From: Marinoscillum sp. MHG1-6
Lineage (GTDB): Bacteria > Bacteroidota > Bacteroidia > Cytophagales > Cyclobacteriaceae
Direction of reading: 5' to 3'
Assembly (NCBI RefSeq): GCF_024714475.1
Contig: NZ_JAMZMI010000002.1
Coordinates: forward strand, 558,001-622,000
DNA length: 64,000 nt
A program made the position numbers and the translations under genes. Every line of letters starts with the position of its first letter. The first letter of the stretch is position 1. This document shows positions 26,876 to 36,888 of this stretch, one piece after another. Below the pieces are notes generated by a model that saw nothing but the letters and a program-made list of their open reading frames with translations, searched no databases and had not been told where the DNA came from.

Positions 26876-28192
26876 TTAGTTAAACCAACTGGTATAAACG
26901 TCATTGAAAATGGCAAATCCCATAATGCCCAGGAGCAGGATCATTCCTATTTTCTGAGCATTTTCAAGAAACTTATCCGAAGGTTTTCTTCCAGAAACGA
27001 TTTCATAAGAAAGGAACATTACATGTCCTCCATCCAATGCCGGGATGGGTAAAAAGTTCATGAATGCCAGGATCATTGACAGCATACCTGTGATATCCCA
27101 GAATCGATTCCAATTCCATGTGCCTCCGAAAATCTGAGCAATCTTTATCGGACCAGCCAGGGATTTGGATGGAGACACATCTCCGGTGAATATTTTGCCT
27201 AGTGCAACGATATTATGCCATACCGTTCCGAAAGCTTTTTCTGTGCCCAGAACCATGGATTTCCCTAAGCCATGCTGAACAAATGAATAATTAAGTTCTC
27301 TGTCCGCTACAAAACCCAACGTACCCTCATCGCTAACCTGGAATGTCAATTCCTTTCTCTCACCAGATCGATCGATAGTAGCATTGATCAGCTGACCTTT
27401 CAGGGTGTCAATGACTGATTTGAACTCATCAAAATAGGTTACCGGAGCTCCGCCAAGCGCCAGGAATTTATCTCCGGTTTCAAGCCCACCTTTATCAGCA
27501 GCACTTCCTACAGACACGTCCCCTACTTTAAAAGGCGTACGAGGCTCAATAAATCCTTTACGATCCTTATCTCCAAACTTGTCAATAAAGTCATTAGGGA
27601 TATTCACTTTCACAGTGTTTCCATTACGATCCACGGTGAAGTAGCCATCTGTTGATAATAGCACCTCAGGACTCATTAGATCAACAAACTTCTCGTAGTC
27701 CTTTCCGCTAATGTCCAATATTTTATCCCCAGTTTCCAGCCCAATGTATTGACCTAACTCAAGTGCTACAATACCGTTCTTGTTGAGCTCCTGCTTGGGT
27801 AAATATGATTCGCCATTCACAAGTGTAAGTGCTATGAAAATCACCACTCCGGTGATTACGTTGACAATGATTCCACCCATCATCACAATAAGGCGCTGCC
27901 AGGCTGGCTTTGCCCTAAACTCCCATGGTTCCGGCTCGGAAGAAAGCGATGCAGTATCCAACGACTCGTCTACCATCCCTGAAATCTTCACAAAACCTCC
28001 CAAAGGAATTGCTCCAATAGAGTATTCAGTTTCTCCAAACTGCTTACCCCATATTTTCGGAGGAAATCCGATAGAGTATTTTTCTACTCTCATTCCAAAT
28101 GCCTTGGCGGCCAGCAAGTGCCCCAATTCATGCAATCCAACTAATATTGATAAGCCCAGAATCAACTGGGCTGCCATGATCAATCCTTCCAT
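26876..28192 (-). CDS. rseP: RseP-family site-2 zinc metalloprotease
   Basis: 438 residues. The active-site HELGH (21-25) lies in the first membrane helix, and the second motif NFLPIPALDGGHV lies near the C-terminus. Two periplasmic PDZ domains lie between about 125 and 300 (GLETGDKILDISGKDYEKF and GLETGDKFLALGGAPVTYF). It cuts membrane-embedded substrates such as anti-sigma factors and signal-peptide remnants. It is the last gene of GH3-dxr-rseP, 3 bp after dxr. Its stop abuts that of the PorE-like gene with no gap. Confidence 0.95.
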   Translation of the reverse strand: MEGLIMAAQLILGLSILVGLHELGHLLAAKAFGMRVEKYSIGFPPKIWGKQFGETEYSIGAIPLGGFVKISGMVDESLDTASLSSEPEPWEFRAKPAWQRLIVMMGGIIVNVITGVVIFIALTLVNGESYLPKQELNKNGIVALELGQYIGLETGDKILDISGKDYEKFVDLMSPEVLLSTDGYFTVDRNGNTVKVNIPNDFIDKFGDKDRKGFIEPRTPFKVGDVSVGSAADKGGLETGDKFLALGGAPVTYFDEFKSVIDTLKGQLINATIDRSGERKELTFQVSDEGTLGFVADRELNYSFVQHGLGKSMVLGTEKAFGTVWHNIVALGKIFTGDVSPSKSLAGPIKIAQIFGGTWNWNRFWDITGMLSMILAFMNFLPIPALDGGHVMFLSYEIVSGRKPSDKFLENAQKIGMILLLGIMGFAIFNDVYTSWFN

Positions 28193-28195
28193 TCT

Positions 28196-29365
28196 TTATA
28201 TTATTTCCGTGGCTTTTATTCTTGTTTCTTTGTCTGTTTCTATATAGTCTTCCAAACTCGGGTCGCTAATATAGGACACCTTACTGAGGCATTCTGAAAT
28301 GACCTCCGATATTTGGAGAAAACCAATGCGGTCCTTTAAAAATTCCGCAACTGCTATTTCATTGGCGGCATTGAGGATACAAGGAACATTTCCACCCCGT
28401 TCAATAGCATCATAAGCGAGCCTTAAATTTTGAAAAGTTTCCATATCCGGCTTCTCAAAAGTCAAGTTCGGGTAATCCATAAAATCAAATCTTGGAAAAT
28501 CGGCTTTTAACCTTTCCGGATATCCTAGCGCAAACTGAATAGGGATACGCATGTCAGGCAAACCTAGTTGCGCCTTGATGGAGCCATCCTCAAATTGGAC
28601 TAAAGAATGTATGATGGATTGTGGATGAACAACCACATCAATTTTATCCAGCCCAACTCCAAAGAGCCATTTAGCTTCAATCACCTCCAGCCCTTTATTC
28701 ATAAGGGTGGCAGAGTCAATGGTGATCTTTGCCCCCATATCCCAATTCGGATGTTTTAGAGCCTGATCCTTTGTTATCGCCAGCAGTTCCTCTCGCTTTC
28801 TTCCCCTGAATGGTCCTCCTGAAGCAGTCAAAATCAACTTTTCAATTGGGTTGTGGAACTCCCCCACCATGCACTGAAAAATAGCTGAGTGCTCTGAGTC
28901 CACCGGCAGGATATTTACACCCTTTTCTCTGGCTAATTGTGTTACCAATTGCCCGGCCACCACTAAGGTCTCCTTATTCGCAAGTGCGATAGGCTTGCCA
29001 GCTTCAACAGCTTTGATCGTTGGCTTTAATCCCGCATATCCTACCAGAGCTGTCAGCACCATGTCAACAGATTCCATCTGCACGACTGACGTCAGGGCAT
29101 TTTCTCCGGAGTAAACTTTGATATCCAGAGGATCCAGCGCTGAAAAAACCTGATCGTATAAATTCTCATTACCGATAACTACTGTATTCGGTTTATAGGC
29201 TGCCGCCTGCTTGATCAGCAAATCCGCATTGTTCTGTGCTGTAAGCACTTCCACTGAAAAGTGATCGGGATGACGAGAAACAACATCTAATGCCTGAGTT
29301 CCTATCGACCCTGTTGAACCCAAAATGGCCAACCCTTTCTTTTCTGTGTGATTATTTATTCTCAA
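28196..29365 (-). CDS. dxr: 1-deoxy-D-xylulose 5-phosphate reductoisomerase
   Basis: NADPH-dependent enzyme making MEP, the second step of the non-mevalonate isoprenoid pathway. The 389 residues carry the NADPH-binding LGSTGSIGTQALDVV (15-29), the metal and substrate motifs LPVDSEHSAIFQ, LTASGGPFRG and MNKGLEVIEAKWLFG, and a C-terminal helical domain. It lies 20 bp after the GH3 gene and 3 bp before rseP. The dxr-rseP pairing is frequent in bacteria and couples isoprenoid and envelope genes. Confidence 0.97.
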   Translation of the reverse strand: MRINNHTEKKGLAILGSTGSIGTQALDVVSRHPDHFSVEVLTAQNNADLLIKQAAAYKPNTVVIGNENLYDQVFSALDPLDIKVYSGENALTSVVQMESVDMVLTALVGYAGLKPTIKAVEAGKPIALANKETLVVAGQLVTQLAREKGVNILPVDSEHSAIFQCMVGEFHNPIEKLILTASGGPFRGRKREELLAITKDQALKHPNWDMGAKITIDSATLMNKGLEVIEAKWLFGVGLDKIDVVVHPQSIIHSLVQFEDGSIKAQLGLPDMRIPIQFALGYPERLKADFPRFDFMDYPNLTFEKPDMETFQNLRLAYDAIERGGNVPCILNAANEIAVAEFLKDRIGFLQISEVISECLSKVSYISDPSLEDYIETDKETRIKATEII

Positions 29366-29385
29366 GAACTCTTCCCGCTTTTGTG

Positions 29386-30885
29386 TTATTTGAATTGAAT
29401 CAATTCATCTGCAATCTTTCTGTCATTAGACAGACGAGGCACCTTATTCTGACCTCCCAACTTCCCAATTGACTTCATATAATTAATAAAGGCTCCTCTT
29501 TGAAGATTGATGACTTCCAAGGATCGTAAAACCGACCCGGTTATTAAGTCGTCGTAATAGGTGTTTTTATTACAGAGCTGCAAATCTAATTCTTTTTCGA
29601 ATGCTGCCATGTCATTTGGTTGGGATGCAAACTCTACATACCATTCGTGCAAGGGCAGCCCTTCCTTAGGTGCAACATTGGGAGCTACGGTAAATTCAAC
29701 AATCTCTACTTCCGGGAATTTTTGACAGGTGGCTTTCATGGCAGACTCTACCTCTTCCCCTATGACGTGCTCCCCAAAGGCGGAAATAAAGTGTTTGATC
29801 CTTCCCGTCACGATCAACCTGTATGGATTCTTACTTACAAATTTCACCGTATCCCCTATGGAATACCCCCACAGCCCGGCGTTACTATTAATGATGACGG
29901 CATAGTTAACTCCAGGCTCAACCTCCTCAATCGTTAGCCTACTGGGGTTATCATCGAAATATTCATCTGCAGGAATGAACTCATAAAAAATACCACTATT
30001 GGCCAACAATAACAGTCCCGGTTCCACCTGCGAATCCTGATAGGCGATAAATCCTTCAGACGCCGGATAGGTCTCTATAGAATCGATTTGATTACCGATC
30101 GTTTCAAAAAGTTTTGCTTTGTATGGTTCAAAGTTGACCCCACCATAAACGAACATGGAAAAATCCGGAAATATGTCTTTGATCGGCTTACCGGTCTTTG
30201 CCTTCAGCTTATCAAAATACATCTGCACCCATGGGGGTATTCCGGAGATCAGACTCATATTTTGATCATGAGTTTCCTCAACGATTTGATCCACTTTCGC
30301 TTCCCAATCCTCCATACAATTGGTTTCATAGGAAGGCATCTGATTGGTCCTAAGGTATCCCGGAACATGATGATTCACAATACCTGACAGCCTGCCTACA
30401 TGGATTCCATTTTTCTTCGTTAATGTTGGCGCTCCTGAAAGGAAAATTAATTTACCATCCAAAAACTTCGCATTCCCGGTTTCATGTACATAAGAAAGCA
30501 AAGCGTTTCTGGCACTATTGATATGATTCGGGATAGAATCTTTAGTGATTGGAATATACTTAGTGCCACTGGTGGTTCCTGACGTCTTGGCAAAATAGGC
30601 GGGCTTGCCCGGCCACAAAATATCGGCCTGACCATTTACAACCTGATTAATATAGGATGACAAGCCTTCATAATCCTTGATAGGAACCTGTTTGACAAAA
30701 TCATCATGGGTATTTATGTCAGAAAAGCCATGATCTCTTCCGAATTGTGTGCCACTGGCCTTTTCTACTAATCCCTTAAATATCTTCTGCTGAAATTTTC
30801 CTGGTTCGAGCGACCACTGCCTGGTTTCTTTCGCAATGTAAGCAGCGAACGGCTTACTGAGTATAGATCTAATTCCCATAGTCAC
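29386..30885 (-). CDS. GH3 family acyl-acid-amide synthetase-like protein
   Basis: 499 residues of the GH3 (auxin-responsive promoter) superfamily of acyl-adenylating enzymes. The ATP/AMP motif is TSGTTSGTKYIPI (101-113). The region around YGGVNFEPYKAKLFE and TYPASEGFIAYQDS corresponds to the acyl-site loop, and YGYSIGD-like WGYSIGDTVKF to the hinge. Plant homologues conjugate amino acids to hormones. Bacterial members are mostly uncharacterised, and the substrate here is unknown. It heads the minus-strand operon with dxr and rseP, divergent from the HtrA gene. Confidence 0.9.
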   Translation of the reverse strand: MTMGIRSILSKPFAAYIAKETRQWSLEPGKFQQKIFKGLVEKASGTQFGRDHGFSDINTHDDFVKQVPIKDYEGLSSYINQVVNGQADILWPGKPAYFAKTSGTTSGTKYIPITKDSIPNHINSARNALLSYVHETGNAKFLDGKLIFLSGAPTLTKKNGIHVGRLSGIVNHHVPGYLRTNQMPSYETNCMEDWEAKVDQIVEETHDQNMSLISGIPPWVQMYFDKLKAKTGKPIKDIFPDFSMFVYGGVNFEPYKAKLFETIGNQIDSIETYPASEGFIAYQDSQVEPGLLLLANSGIFYEFIPADEYFDDNPSRLTIEEVEPGVNYAVIINSNAGLWGYSIGDTVKFVSKNPYRLIVTGRIKHFISAFGEHVIGEEVESAMKATCQKFPEVEIVEFTVAPNVAPKEGLPLHEWYVEFASQPNDMAAFEKELDLQLCNKNTYYDDLITGSVLRSLEVINLQRGAFINYMKSIGKLGGQNKVPRLSNDRKIADELIQFK

Positions 30886-31055
30886 TTAAAATCGCTCAAA
30901 GTAAATCAATGCCTCTACCAAATCCCAATAAGCAACTCTTCGTTTAAATTATTGTTTAATTATAGGTTAGGCACAAAATGATTTAATGTTTTTTAACAAA
31001 CCTAAAAGCCCTTATTTTGAGTTAAATACCTTGATTTGAGGAAGTTTGCAATAAG

Positions 31056-32546
31056 ATGAAAATGAAGATAAATGTAGGTAGTTGGGTTCTTATCGTAGGA
31101 GTAATCGTGCTGATTTCAGCGGGAGTGTCGGCACTTACTGTTCAATACATCATCAATCATCAAGGTGAGGCGGTATTAATATCAGATTCGACCATTGAAA
31201 ATGGCTCCAATACCAACTTACCATATCAAACCACAAACCTGTTTGATCAAACAAGAAGGATCGATGAAGTTCCCGATGAAGCAGTTCGAGCTGATTTTGT
31301 ATATGCTTCTCAGAAAACCACCTCAAGCGTTGTTTTCATTCAAACCCTTAGCGAATATGAATACCGTACAGGGAGTTGGCTGGATTGGTTCTTTGAACCT
31401 CGTTCTTCCCAACAAACCAGTAGTGGTTCAGGTGTAATAGTCGGGGAAGATGGATACATCGTGACCAATAATCATGTAATTGATGGTGCGGATGCTATCA
31501 AGGTGGTTCACGGAAAAAAAACCTACGATGCTCAGCTCATTGGTCGGGACCCCTCTTCGGATCTTGCTGTCATCAAAATCGAGACTCAAGACCTTCCGGC
31601 GATCACCATGGGAAACTCGGACAATGTGGATGTAGGCGAATGGGTACTTGCGGTTGGTAATCCTTTCAATCTTACCTCTACGGTTACCGCAGGAATAGTT
31701 AGCGCCAAAGGACGAAATATCAATATCCTTCGGGACAAGTTTCCGATTGAATCTTTTATTCAAACTGATGCAGCAATCAATCCGGGCAACAGTGGAGGAG
31801 CATTGGTCAATATGGAAGGGGAACTTATTGGGATCAATACCGCTATACTATCCCGAACAGGTTCCTACGCAGGATATGGGTTCGCCATACCGGCAAACAT
31901 CGTCAATAAGGTTTTTAGTGACATTAAGGAATATGGTGAAGTTCAAAAAACTTTCACCGGAGCGGACTTTGTAGATATCGATAGCAAAATAGCAGAGAAA
32001 ATGGATCTCAATACGCTGGAGGGAGTTATGGTGGCCAGTGTTATTAAAGATGGTGCAGCTGAAAAGGCTAACCTCAGAAAGGGAGATGTAATTAAGCGGA
32101 TCGACGGAAGAAAAATTGAAAGCAAGGCTGCCCTTGAAGAGTACCTTGCAAAACTTTACCCTGGAGACAAAATCGAATTAACCATCTCAAGAGAGAACAA
32201 AGAACTCATAAAGTCGCTGACGCTGACCAACAGAGAGGGTACCACCGGAGTAATTCGAAGGGAAGTTCATGTGTCGAAAAAACTGGCAGCAACCTTTGAA
32301 TCAGTGCCTAAAATCGAACGTGATCTTATGGGAATTCCAAATGGTGTCAAAGTAGTGGAATACGAGTCCGGAGGTTTCTTTTCAAAGCTTGGAATCCCTG
32401 AGGGATTCGTGATTACCCAAATCAACAATGCAACTATTGAAAGTCCCCAAGAGCTCACTGAGATATTAGAAAACATCTCGGGTAGGGTGATCATCTCCGG
32501 CATTGATAAAAGAGGCCGAAAGGTCTATTACCCATATTACTTCTAA
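31056..32546 (+). CDS. HtrA/DegP-family serine protease with two PDZ domains
   Basis: 496 residues, anchored by an N-terminal helix (about 10-32). Trypsin-like catalytic triad His140 (TNNHVID), Asp169 (SSDLAVIKI) and Ser246 (INPGNSGGAL). The first PDZ domain lies at about 305-395 and a second more degenerate one at about 415-490. It acts in the periplasm on misfolded envelope proteins. It is a single gene, divergent from GH3 and convergent with dnaA (30-bp gap). No clear promoter box was found in the 170-bp upstream region. Confidence 0.95.
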   Translation: MKMKINVGSWVLIVGVIVLISAGVSALTVQYIINHQGEAVLISDSTIENGSNTNLPYQTTNLFDQTRRIDEVPDEAVRADFVYASQKTTSSVVFIQTLSEYEYRTGSWLDWFFEPRSSQQTSSGSGVIVGEDGYIVTNNHVIDGADAIKVVHGKKTYDAQLIGRDPSSDLAVIKIETQDLPAITMGNSDNVDVGEWVLAVGNPFNLTSTVTAGIVSAKGRNINILRDKFPIESFIQTDAAINPGNSGGALVNMEGELIGINTAILSRTGSYAGYGFAIPANIVNKVFSDIKEYGEVQKTFTGADFVDIDSKIAEKMDLNTLEGVMVASVIKDGAAEKANLRKGDVIKRIDGRKIESKAALEEYLAKLYPGDKIELTISRENKELIKSLTLTNREGTTGVIRREVHVSKKLAATFESVPKIERDLMGIPNGVKVVEYESGGFFSKLGIPEGFVITQINNATIESPQELTEILENISGRVIISGIDKRGRKVYYPYYF

Positions 32547-32576
32547 TTAACTAAATACTTAGGAATAAAAGCCGTG

Positions 32577-33983
32577 TTATACGATTGCTGTTCTCATTTT
32601 GAGCTTCTTCTTTAGCTCATCTATAGAATACCTGAATTTGGCATTGGTATCAATCATGTCATTGACAGATTGAACAGCATGTATTACTGTACTGTGATCT
32701 CTCCCTCCAAAATGATATCCTATTGATTTCAGACTATGGTTTGTGTAGTCCTTGGAGAAATACATAGCCACCTGACGAGCAATAACAATTTCCTTTTTAC
32801 GGGTTTTTGCCTTCAGGTCGTCCTGAGGCACATTGAAATAATCTGAAACAGTTTTTTGGATATAATCTATACCTACCTCAGAATCGATATCTGTTACAAT
32901 ATTTTTCAAGATTTGCTTCGCCAGTTCCAGGTTCACTTCTGATTTTGTCAGGGACGCATGTGCTATCAGGGAAATAACCACTCCTTCCAGCTCTCGCACA
33001 TTCGTATCCACCGTATAGGCTATATATTCCACAACCTGATCAGGAATAGCGATCCCATCCTCCTGCATCTTCTTTTGAATGATAGCCATTCTGGTTTCAA
33101 AGTCGGGCTGCTGCAAATCTGCCGTAAGCCCCCATTTAAACCTGGAAACCAACCTTTCCTGAAGTCCCTTCAGATCCTTTGGAGCACAGTCAGATGTCAT
33201 AATGATCTGTTTGCCCCCCTGGTGAAGATGATTGAATATATGGAAGAAAATCTCCTGAGTTTTTTCCTTATCTCTTAAGAATTGAACATCATCCAGGATT
33301 AACACATCAACTTCCCGGAAGTAATTGATGAAATCCTGAATATTATTATTTCTTAATGCCTCTATAAACTGATTTGTAAACTTCTCTGAAGCGACATATA
33401 CAATTCGCTTTCCAGGATGCTCACTCTTAATTTCATTACCAATAGCCTGCACCAGGTGGGTTTTACCTAATCCCACACCGCCATAAAACATCAAAGGATT
33501 GAAAGAGGTAACCCCTGGCTTTTGTGCTACTGCAAATCCAGCTGATCTTGCGAGACGGTTGCAGTCACCTTCAATGAAATTATCAAATCGATAAGTGGGG
33601 TTTAAATCTGAGTGATGTTTTAGCTTAACCAGAAAATCCGGATTCTTATATTGATCGAACCCGTTCACTCGATTGGCGTTTTGGCTATTCGAAGATCCTG
33701 ACACATTGATGGTGACAGGTTTTTGCACTTCATCACCTCGATCCATCACAACAGAATATTCCAATCTTCCATTTGGACCGATTTCTCTTTTGATAGCCTG
33801 TTTCAGTAGATGTACGTAATTCTCCTCAAGCCATTCGTAAAAAAACTGGCTTGGCACCTGGATAGTAAGGACATCGCTCTCCAACTTTAGAGGTTGGATG
33901 GGCTCAAACCATGTCTTGAAACTTTGTCCCGGAATACTCTCCCTTATAAAAAGGAGACAATTCTCCCATATTTTCTGGTGCAT
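32577..33983 (-). CDS. dnaA: Chromosomal replication initiator DnaA
   Basis: 468 residues. Domain I is at 1-85 and a variable linker at about 86-125. The AAA+ domain has Walker A YGGVGLGKTH (167-176) and Walker B VLILDDVQFL. Domain IV holds the DnaA-box-reading signature FGGRDHSTVIHAVQSV. It binds origin DnaA boxes and opens DNA. It is a single gene here. The adjacent 455-bp intergenic region has at most one near-match DnaA box, so the origin is probably not beside it. Confidence 0.97.
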   Translation of the reverse strand: MHQKIWENCLLFIRESIPGQSFKTWFEPIQPLKLESDVLTIQVPSQFFYEWLEENYVHLLKQAIKREIGPNGRLEYSVVMDRGDEVQKPVTINVSGSSNSQNANRVNGFDQYKNPDFLVKLKHHSDLNPTYRFDNFIEGDCNRLARSAGFAVAQKPGVTSFNPLMFYGGVGLGKTHLVQAIGNEIKSEHPGKRIVYVASEKFTNQFIEALRNNNIQDFINYFREVDVLILDDVQFLRDKEKTQEIFFHIFNHLHQGGKQIIMTSDCAPKDLKGLQERLVSRFKWGLTADLQQPDFETRMAIIQKKMQEDGIAIPDQVVEYIAYTVDTNVRELEGVVISLIAHASLTKSEVNLELAKQILKNIVTDIDSEVGIDYIQKTVSDYFNVPQDDLKAKTRKKEIVIARQVAMYFSKDYTNHSLKSIGYHFGGRDHSTVIHAVQSVNDMIDTNAKFRYSIDELKKKLKMRTAIV

Positions 33984-34438
33984 TGGTGGTGAAATTTTTC
34001 TCTTTTAAAGCGGTTTAAAATAGCTACCCATAACAGAGAGGGACATCAAAGTTGTCAGATTTTTTTTTAAGAAAAAAATGAGTTTTGCCATTGACTTTTT
34101 ATAATCCATTAATGAAACACATATGACCATATTCCCCGGTAAATTTCTTTAAAAAATACAATTAATGAGGATTCTCAATGCGTTTTGGATACAAAAATGA
34201 AGTACGCTAAATCAGGTGCAAAAACACCAAAAAACTACTGCTAATTTTATCAGATTTTGAACATAATAACCGTTCAAAGCCCTCAGTTACATATTCACAA
34301 TTATTTAACGAATCGAAAACACCAATCACTTCAAACTGTACTCAACACATCCGTAGATAGGAATCCGGATTTTTAGGTGAGATATAAATAAAAAACCCCG
34401 ACATATGCCGGGGTCCAATTTTCTTTTTCCTAAATCAA
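33984..34438. other. Gene-free AT-rich region between dnaA and the FecR-like gene
   Basis: 455 bp upstream of dnaA. It contains long A/T runs near 34060-34080, a minus-strand terminator at 34391-34414 for the FecR-like gene, and one near-match DnaA box (ATATTCACA near 34292, one mismatch). I see no credible ORF, tRNA or repeat cluster. The dnaA promoter must lie here, but no perfect TAnnTTTG is present. Confidence 0.6.
34391..34414 (-). terminator. Intrinsic terminator of the CHASE2/FecR-like operon
   Basis: On the minus strand ACCCCG-GCATATGT-CGGGGT is followed by TTTTTATTTAT. The loop contains the palindrome CATATG. It lies 24 bp after the FecR-like stop. Confidence 0.88.
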
Positions 34439-35365
34439 TTACTGAGCAAGCCCATTATTGATCAGGAAGTTCTGATACAGTTCCTGAAAATCATCAACAT
34501 CAGGTGACATTTTAATTGCTTCCTCATATTTGGTCAGAGCATCCAGGATGAGACCATTTTCTTCATAGAAAGAAGCGAAGATTAATTTATTCAAAGGTGA
34601 GTCCTCTGAAACTTCCTGTTTCAAGGCAGCAAGGCTTTCCTGTACCTCGACCTTATCATTTTCTTTCACTTTCTTAATACCCACTTCTCCTGAAGCAATT
34701 TCTTCATCAGAGGTCTTGTAAACTTTTACCAGATACAAACCAGCATCATTTTGCATAGACTCAGCAGTGAAATCCAATTCAACAGAAGTTTTTTCCGTCT
34801 CGGTTTCATAGATCACCTCATCAAAAATATTTCTCACTTTAACTGTATAGGTCTCCCCTTCTTCCATTCCCTCAGGAGCATTCCATCTAACAACCGTTTT
34901 ATCTTCTAAAACTTCCACTTGTTCAGGAGCAAGCACATTAATAGCCGCAGAACCTGTTGCTCTGGATACCGCTCCGGTTGCATACTGCCGCGCTCGGTAA
35001 TTAGTGTTTTCTTCTTCATTTAGCTTGTTCATTACGAACTGAGCATACCTGTTAGCAACACTTGTACTCGCAACATTGACTTGCTTTTCAATGTCTGAAA
35101 CTTTCTTGGTACCACTACCGCGAATTTCGGTAGTCTTACCCGTTTTATGCATTAATCCAATATAAGCATCGCTAGAAGATATCAATATATCATTAGCGTT
35201 TAAAGTCGCACCTGTTTTCAAAGCAACAGCAGTACCTGATCCAGCCTTCTTTACTTTGTTATCCCCCTTATTTGCCAACACTCTAAATGTGTATCCCTGA
35301 GCGTTTACCAGGGTGGCAAAAAGTAACACCACGATGGTGAGTGATACAGAAATGAAATTTCTCAT
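34439..35365 (-). CDS. Exported FecR-like/TPR protein
   Basis: 308 residues from the ATG at 35365. A clean signal peptide ends VNA before Gln23. A further in-frame ATG at 35461 would overlap the CHASE2 gene and bury the signal, so it is rejected. The first domain (about 25-115) resembles FecR: a barrel with KTGATLNANDILISSSDAY and a glycine pair. A beta-sandwich-like middle (about 140-230, WNAPEGMEEGETYTVKVRNI) and C-terminal TPR-like helices (about 250-308) follow. The function is unknown. It lies 28 bp downstream of the CHASE2 gene in the same operon. Confidence 0.82.
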   Translation of the reverse strand: MRNFISVSLTIVVLLFATLVNAQGYTFRVLANKGDNKVKKAGSGTAVALKTGATLNANDILISSSDAYIGLMHKTGKTTEIRGSGTKKVSDIEKQVNVASTSVANRYAQFVMNKLNEEENTNYRARQYATGAVSRATGSAAINVLAPEQVEVLEDKTVVRWNAPEGMEEGETYTVKVRNIFDEVIYETETEKTSVELDFTAESMQNDAGLYLVKVYKTSDEEIASGEVGIKKVKENDKVEVQESLAALKQEVSEDSPLNKLIFASFYEENGLILDALTKYEEAIKMSPDVDDFQELYQNFLINNGLAQ

Positions 35366-35393
35366 GATTATAGCGTTAATAGTTAGTGTAAAG

Positions 35394-36644
35394 TTACAAC
35401 TTATCCATTTTAAACAATGACCTTCTTCCTTCTTTGGTGAATGCGTTTTTAACCACTCCAAAATACACTTCCAGTGAGTCTCCTGCTAATGCAACTGCCA
35501 CAACACCTAACCCCAAATTCAGCTTGAAAGACGCATAATCCAACACGTAGATCATCAGGAACGTTAGTGCTGCTATCTCTACTAATTGGAATAATTTGGT
35601 GATCCCATCATACCACTTCGGAAGCCTACGATACACCCACGAAAATAGTGCCACATTTAACAGACAGAGAAAAATTCCCAAAACAATTCCTTGCTCCTCA
35701 CCCATGGAGTCAATATAATCTTCATTCAGGATCATTGAAATAATGTTTGCATGGATTACACCCCCATACATATCCGGAAATGCACGACCAATATATGTTT
35801 GATTTAACGGAGTGTAATATTTGTCTTCTAATGATTCCCTGTCACCTAGATATTTCCCGAGATAACAAAACATGACAATTTTTCCCTCGATCATCTCCGG
35901 AACGAAGTTTTCATTAAATACATCAGGTATATCCAGGGCAAAGTAAGTCGTACCAAACTTGGTCGCTCCATAGTCAAGTACATTTCCGCGATAATTAATG
36001 ACCTCCTCTAAATAATTCCTTTGAAGGAACTTCTCGGCTTTTTCCTCATCGTAATATTTCGCCAATTCTACACCAAATGCATAGCGTTCCTCTCCTCTCA
36101 CGTCTTGCTTAGGAACAAAGGTTCTGCACATTTTCAAATCTGCCTGCTCCTGTGCATCGGTCACCAAATTCGCATAAGCTGTAGAGGCCGCAAATTGATT
36201 AAATGCCTCCCAGGAATACGCCATAGAATCCATTGAGGCATCCTCTGCATCCTGAAAAATGATCTTAGAAGCAAGGACCAGATTTTCGATACCTGCCAAT
36301 CCCTCCATCAACATCTGATCACCTAAAGTATCTTCTTTTGGAAAATAAAAGAAGGAGTCAATCCCAATGACAGCCGGATTATATTTTCCAATAATCTGAA
36401 GCATCATGCCGATCTCTCCCCGACTCAATGTCCCCATATTGACCAGCACTATTCGATCATCAGCCACGGGCTCATCCCTTAGCTGTGAGAACACCACATC
36501 GGTCACTTCCATATCACTGAAAGCCTCACCTATTGGGTCAAAAACATCAAATATCTTGAAAGCGGTAGCCGAGGCAAATAAGCCCATGACACCGAAAATA
36601 AACGCAGTTGCCAGGATAACATCCAGCCAGAATTTTCTAAACAT
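35394..36644 (-). CDS. CHASE2-domain membrane protein without an output domain
   Basis: 416 residues: an N-terminal membrane helix (about 5-28), a large extracytoplasmic CHASE2 sensor domain (about 45-300, with DEPVADDRIVLVNMGTLSR and the IGIDSFFYFP segment), then three membrane helices (about 313-330, 347-367, 370-388). The protein then ends in a tail of roughly 20 residues (ending RSLFKMDKL). CHASE2 is normally fused to a cyclase, kinase or phosphatase, and none is present. Its partner may be the FecR-like protein 28 bp downstream. The 244-bp upstream region is very AT-rich with no clear promoter box. Confidence 0.88.
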   Translation of the reverse strand: MFRKFWLDVILATAFIFGVMGLFASATAFKIFDVFDPIGEAFSDMEVTDVVFSQLRDEPVADDRIVLVNMGTLSRGEIGMMLQIIGKYNPAVIGIDSFFYFPKEDTLGDQMLMEGLAGIENLVLASKIIFQDAEDASMDSMAYSWEAFNQFAASTAYANLVTDAQEQADLKMCRTFVPKQDVRGEERYAFGVELAKYYDEEKAEKFLQRNYLEEVINYRGNVLDYGATKFGTTYFALDIPDVFNENFVPEMIEGKIVMFCYLGKYLGDRESLEDKYYTPLNQTYIGRAFPDMYGGVIHANIISMILNEDYIDSMGEEQGIVLGIFLCLLNVALFSWVYRRLPKWYDGITKLFQLVEIAALTFLMIYVLDYASFKLNLGLGVVAVALAGDSLEVYFGVVKNAFTKEGRRSLFKMDKL

Positions 36645-36888
36645 GATTAAACCTTTAAGCGGGTGATTAAATAGTAATACCTTTCCCGCAATTAAGATTC
36701 ATTATCTCAAAGGATCAATTTAAAGTTAATAATATATTGATAAAATATAATTTTTTATTCAAATAAATCAATAAACAGCTTAAATCAAGGAATTATTCCT
36801 CCTTCAAAGTTTGAATTGAAGGTCCATCAACTGTTTGAGAAAGGAAATTGAACTGTGTTAGAGGGAGTTAAAACAGGTTGAAAAACTA

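Noticed and set aside
27780-28247. 155-codon plus-strand frame over rseP/dxr
   Set aside because: It is antisense to strongly supported rseP and dxr coding sequence, so it is a shadow frame.
33984-34438. Possible origin of replication next to dnaA
   Set aside because: Only one near-match DnaA box was seen, with no cluster of boxes and no AT-rich unwinding region flanked by them.
35366-35461. Longer start of the FecR-like gene at 35461
   Set aside because: It would add 32 residues ahead of a clear signal peptide and overlap the CHASE2 gene.
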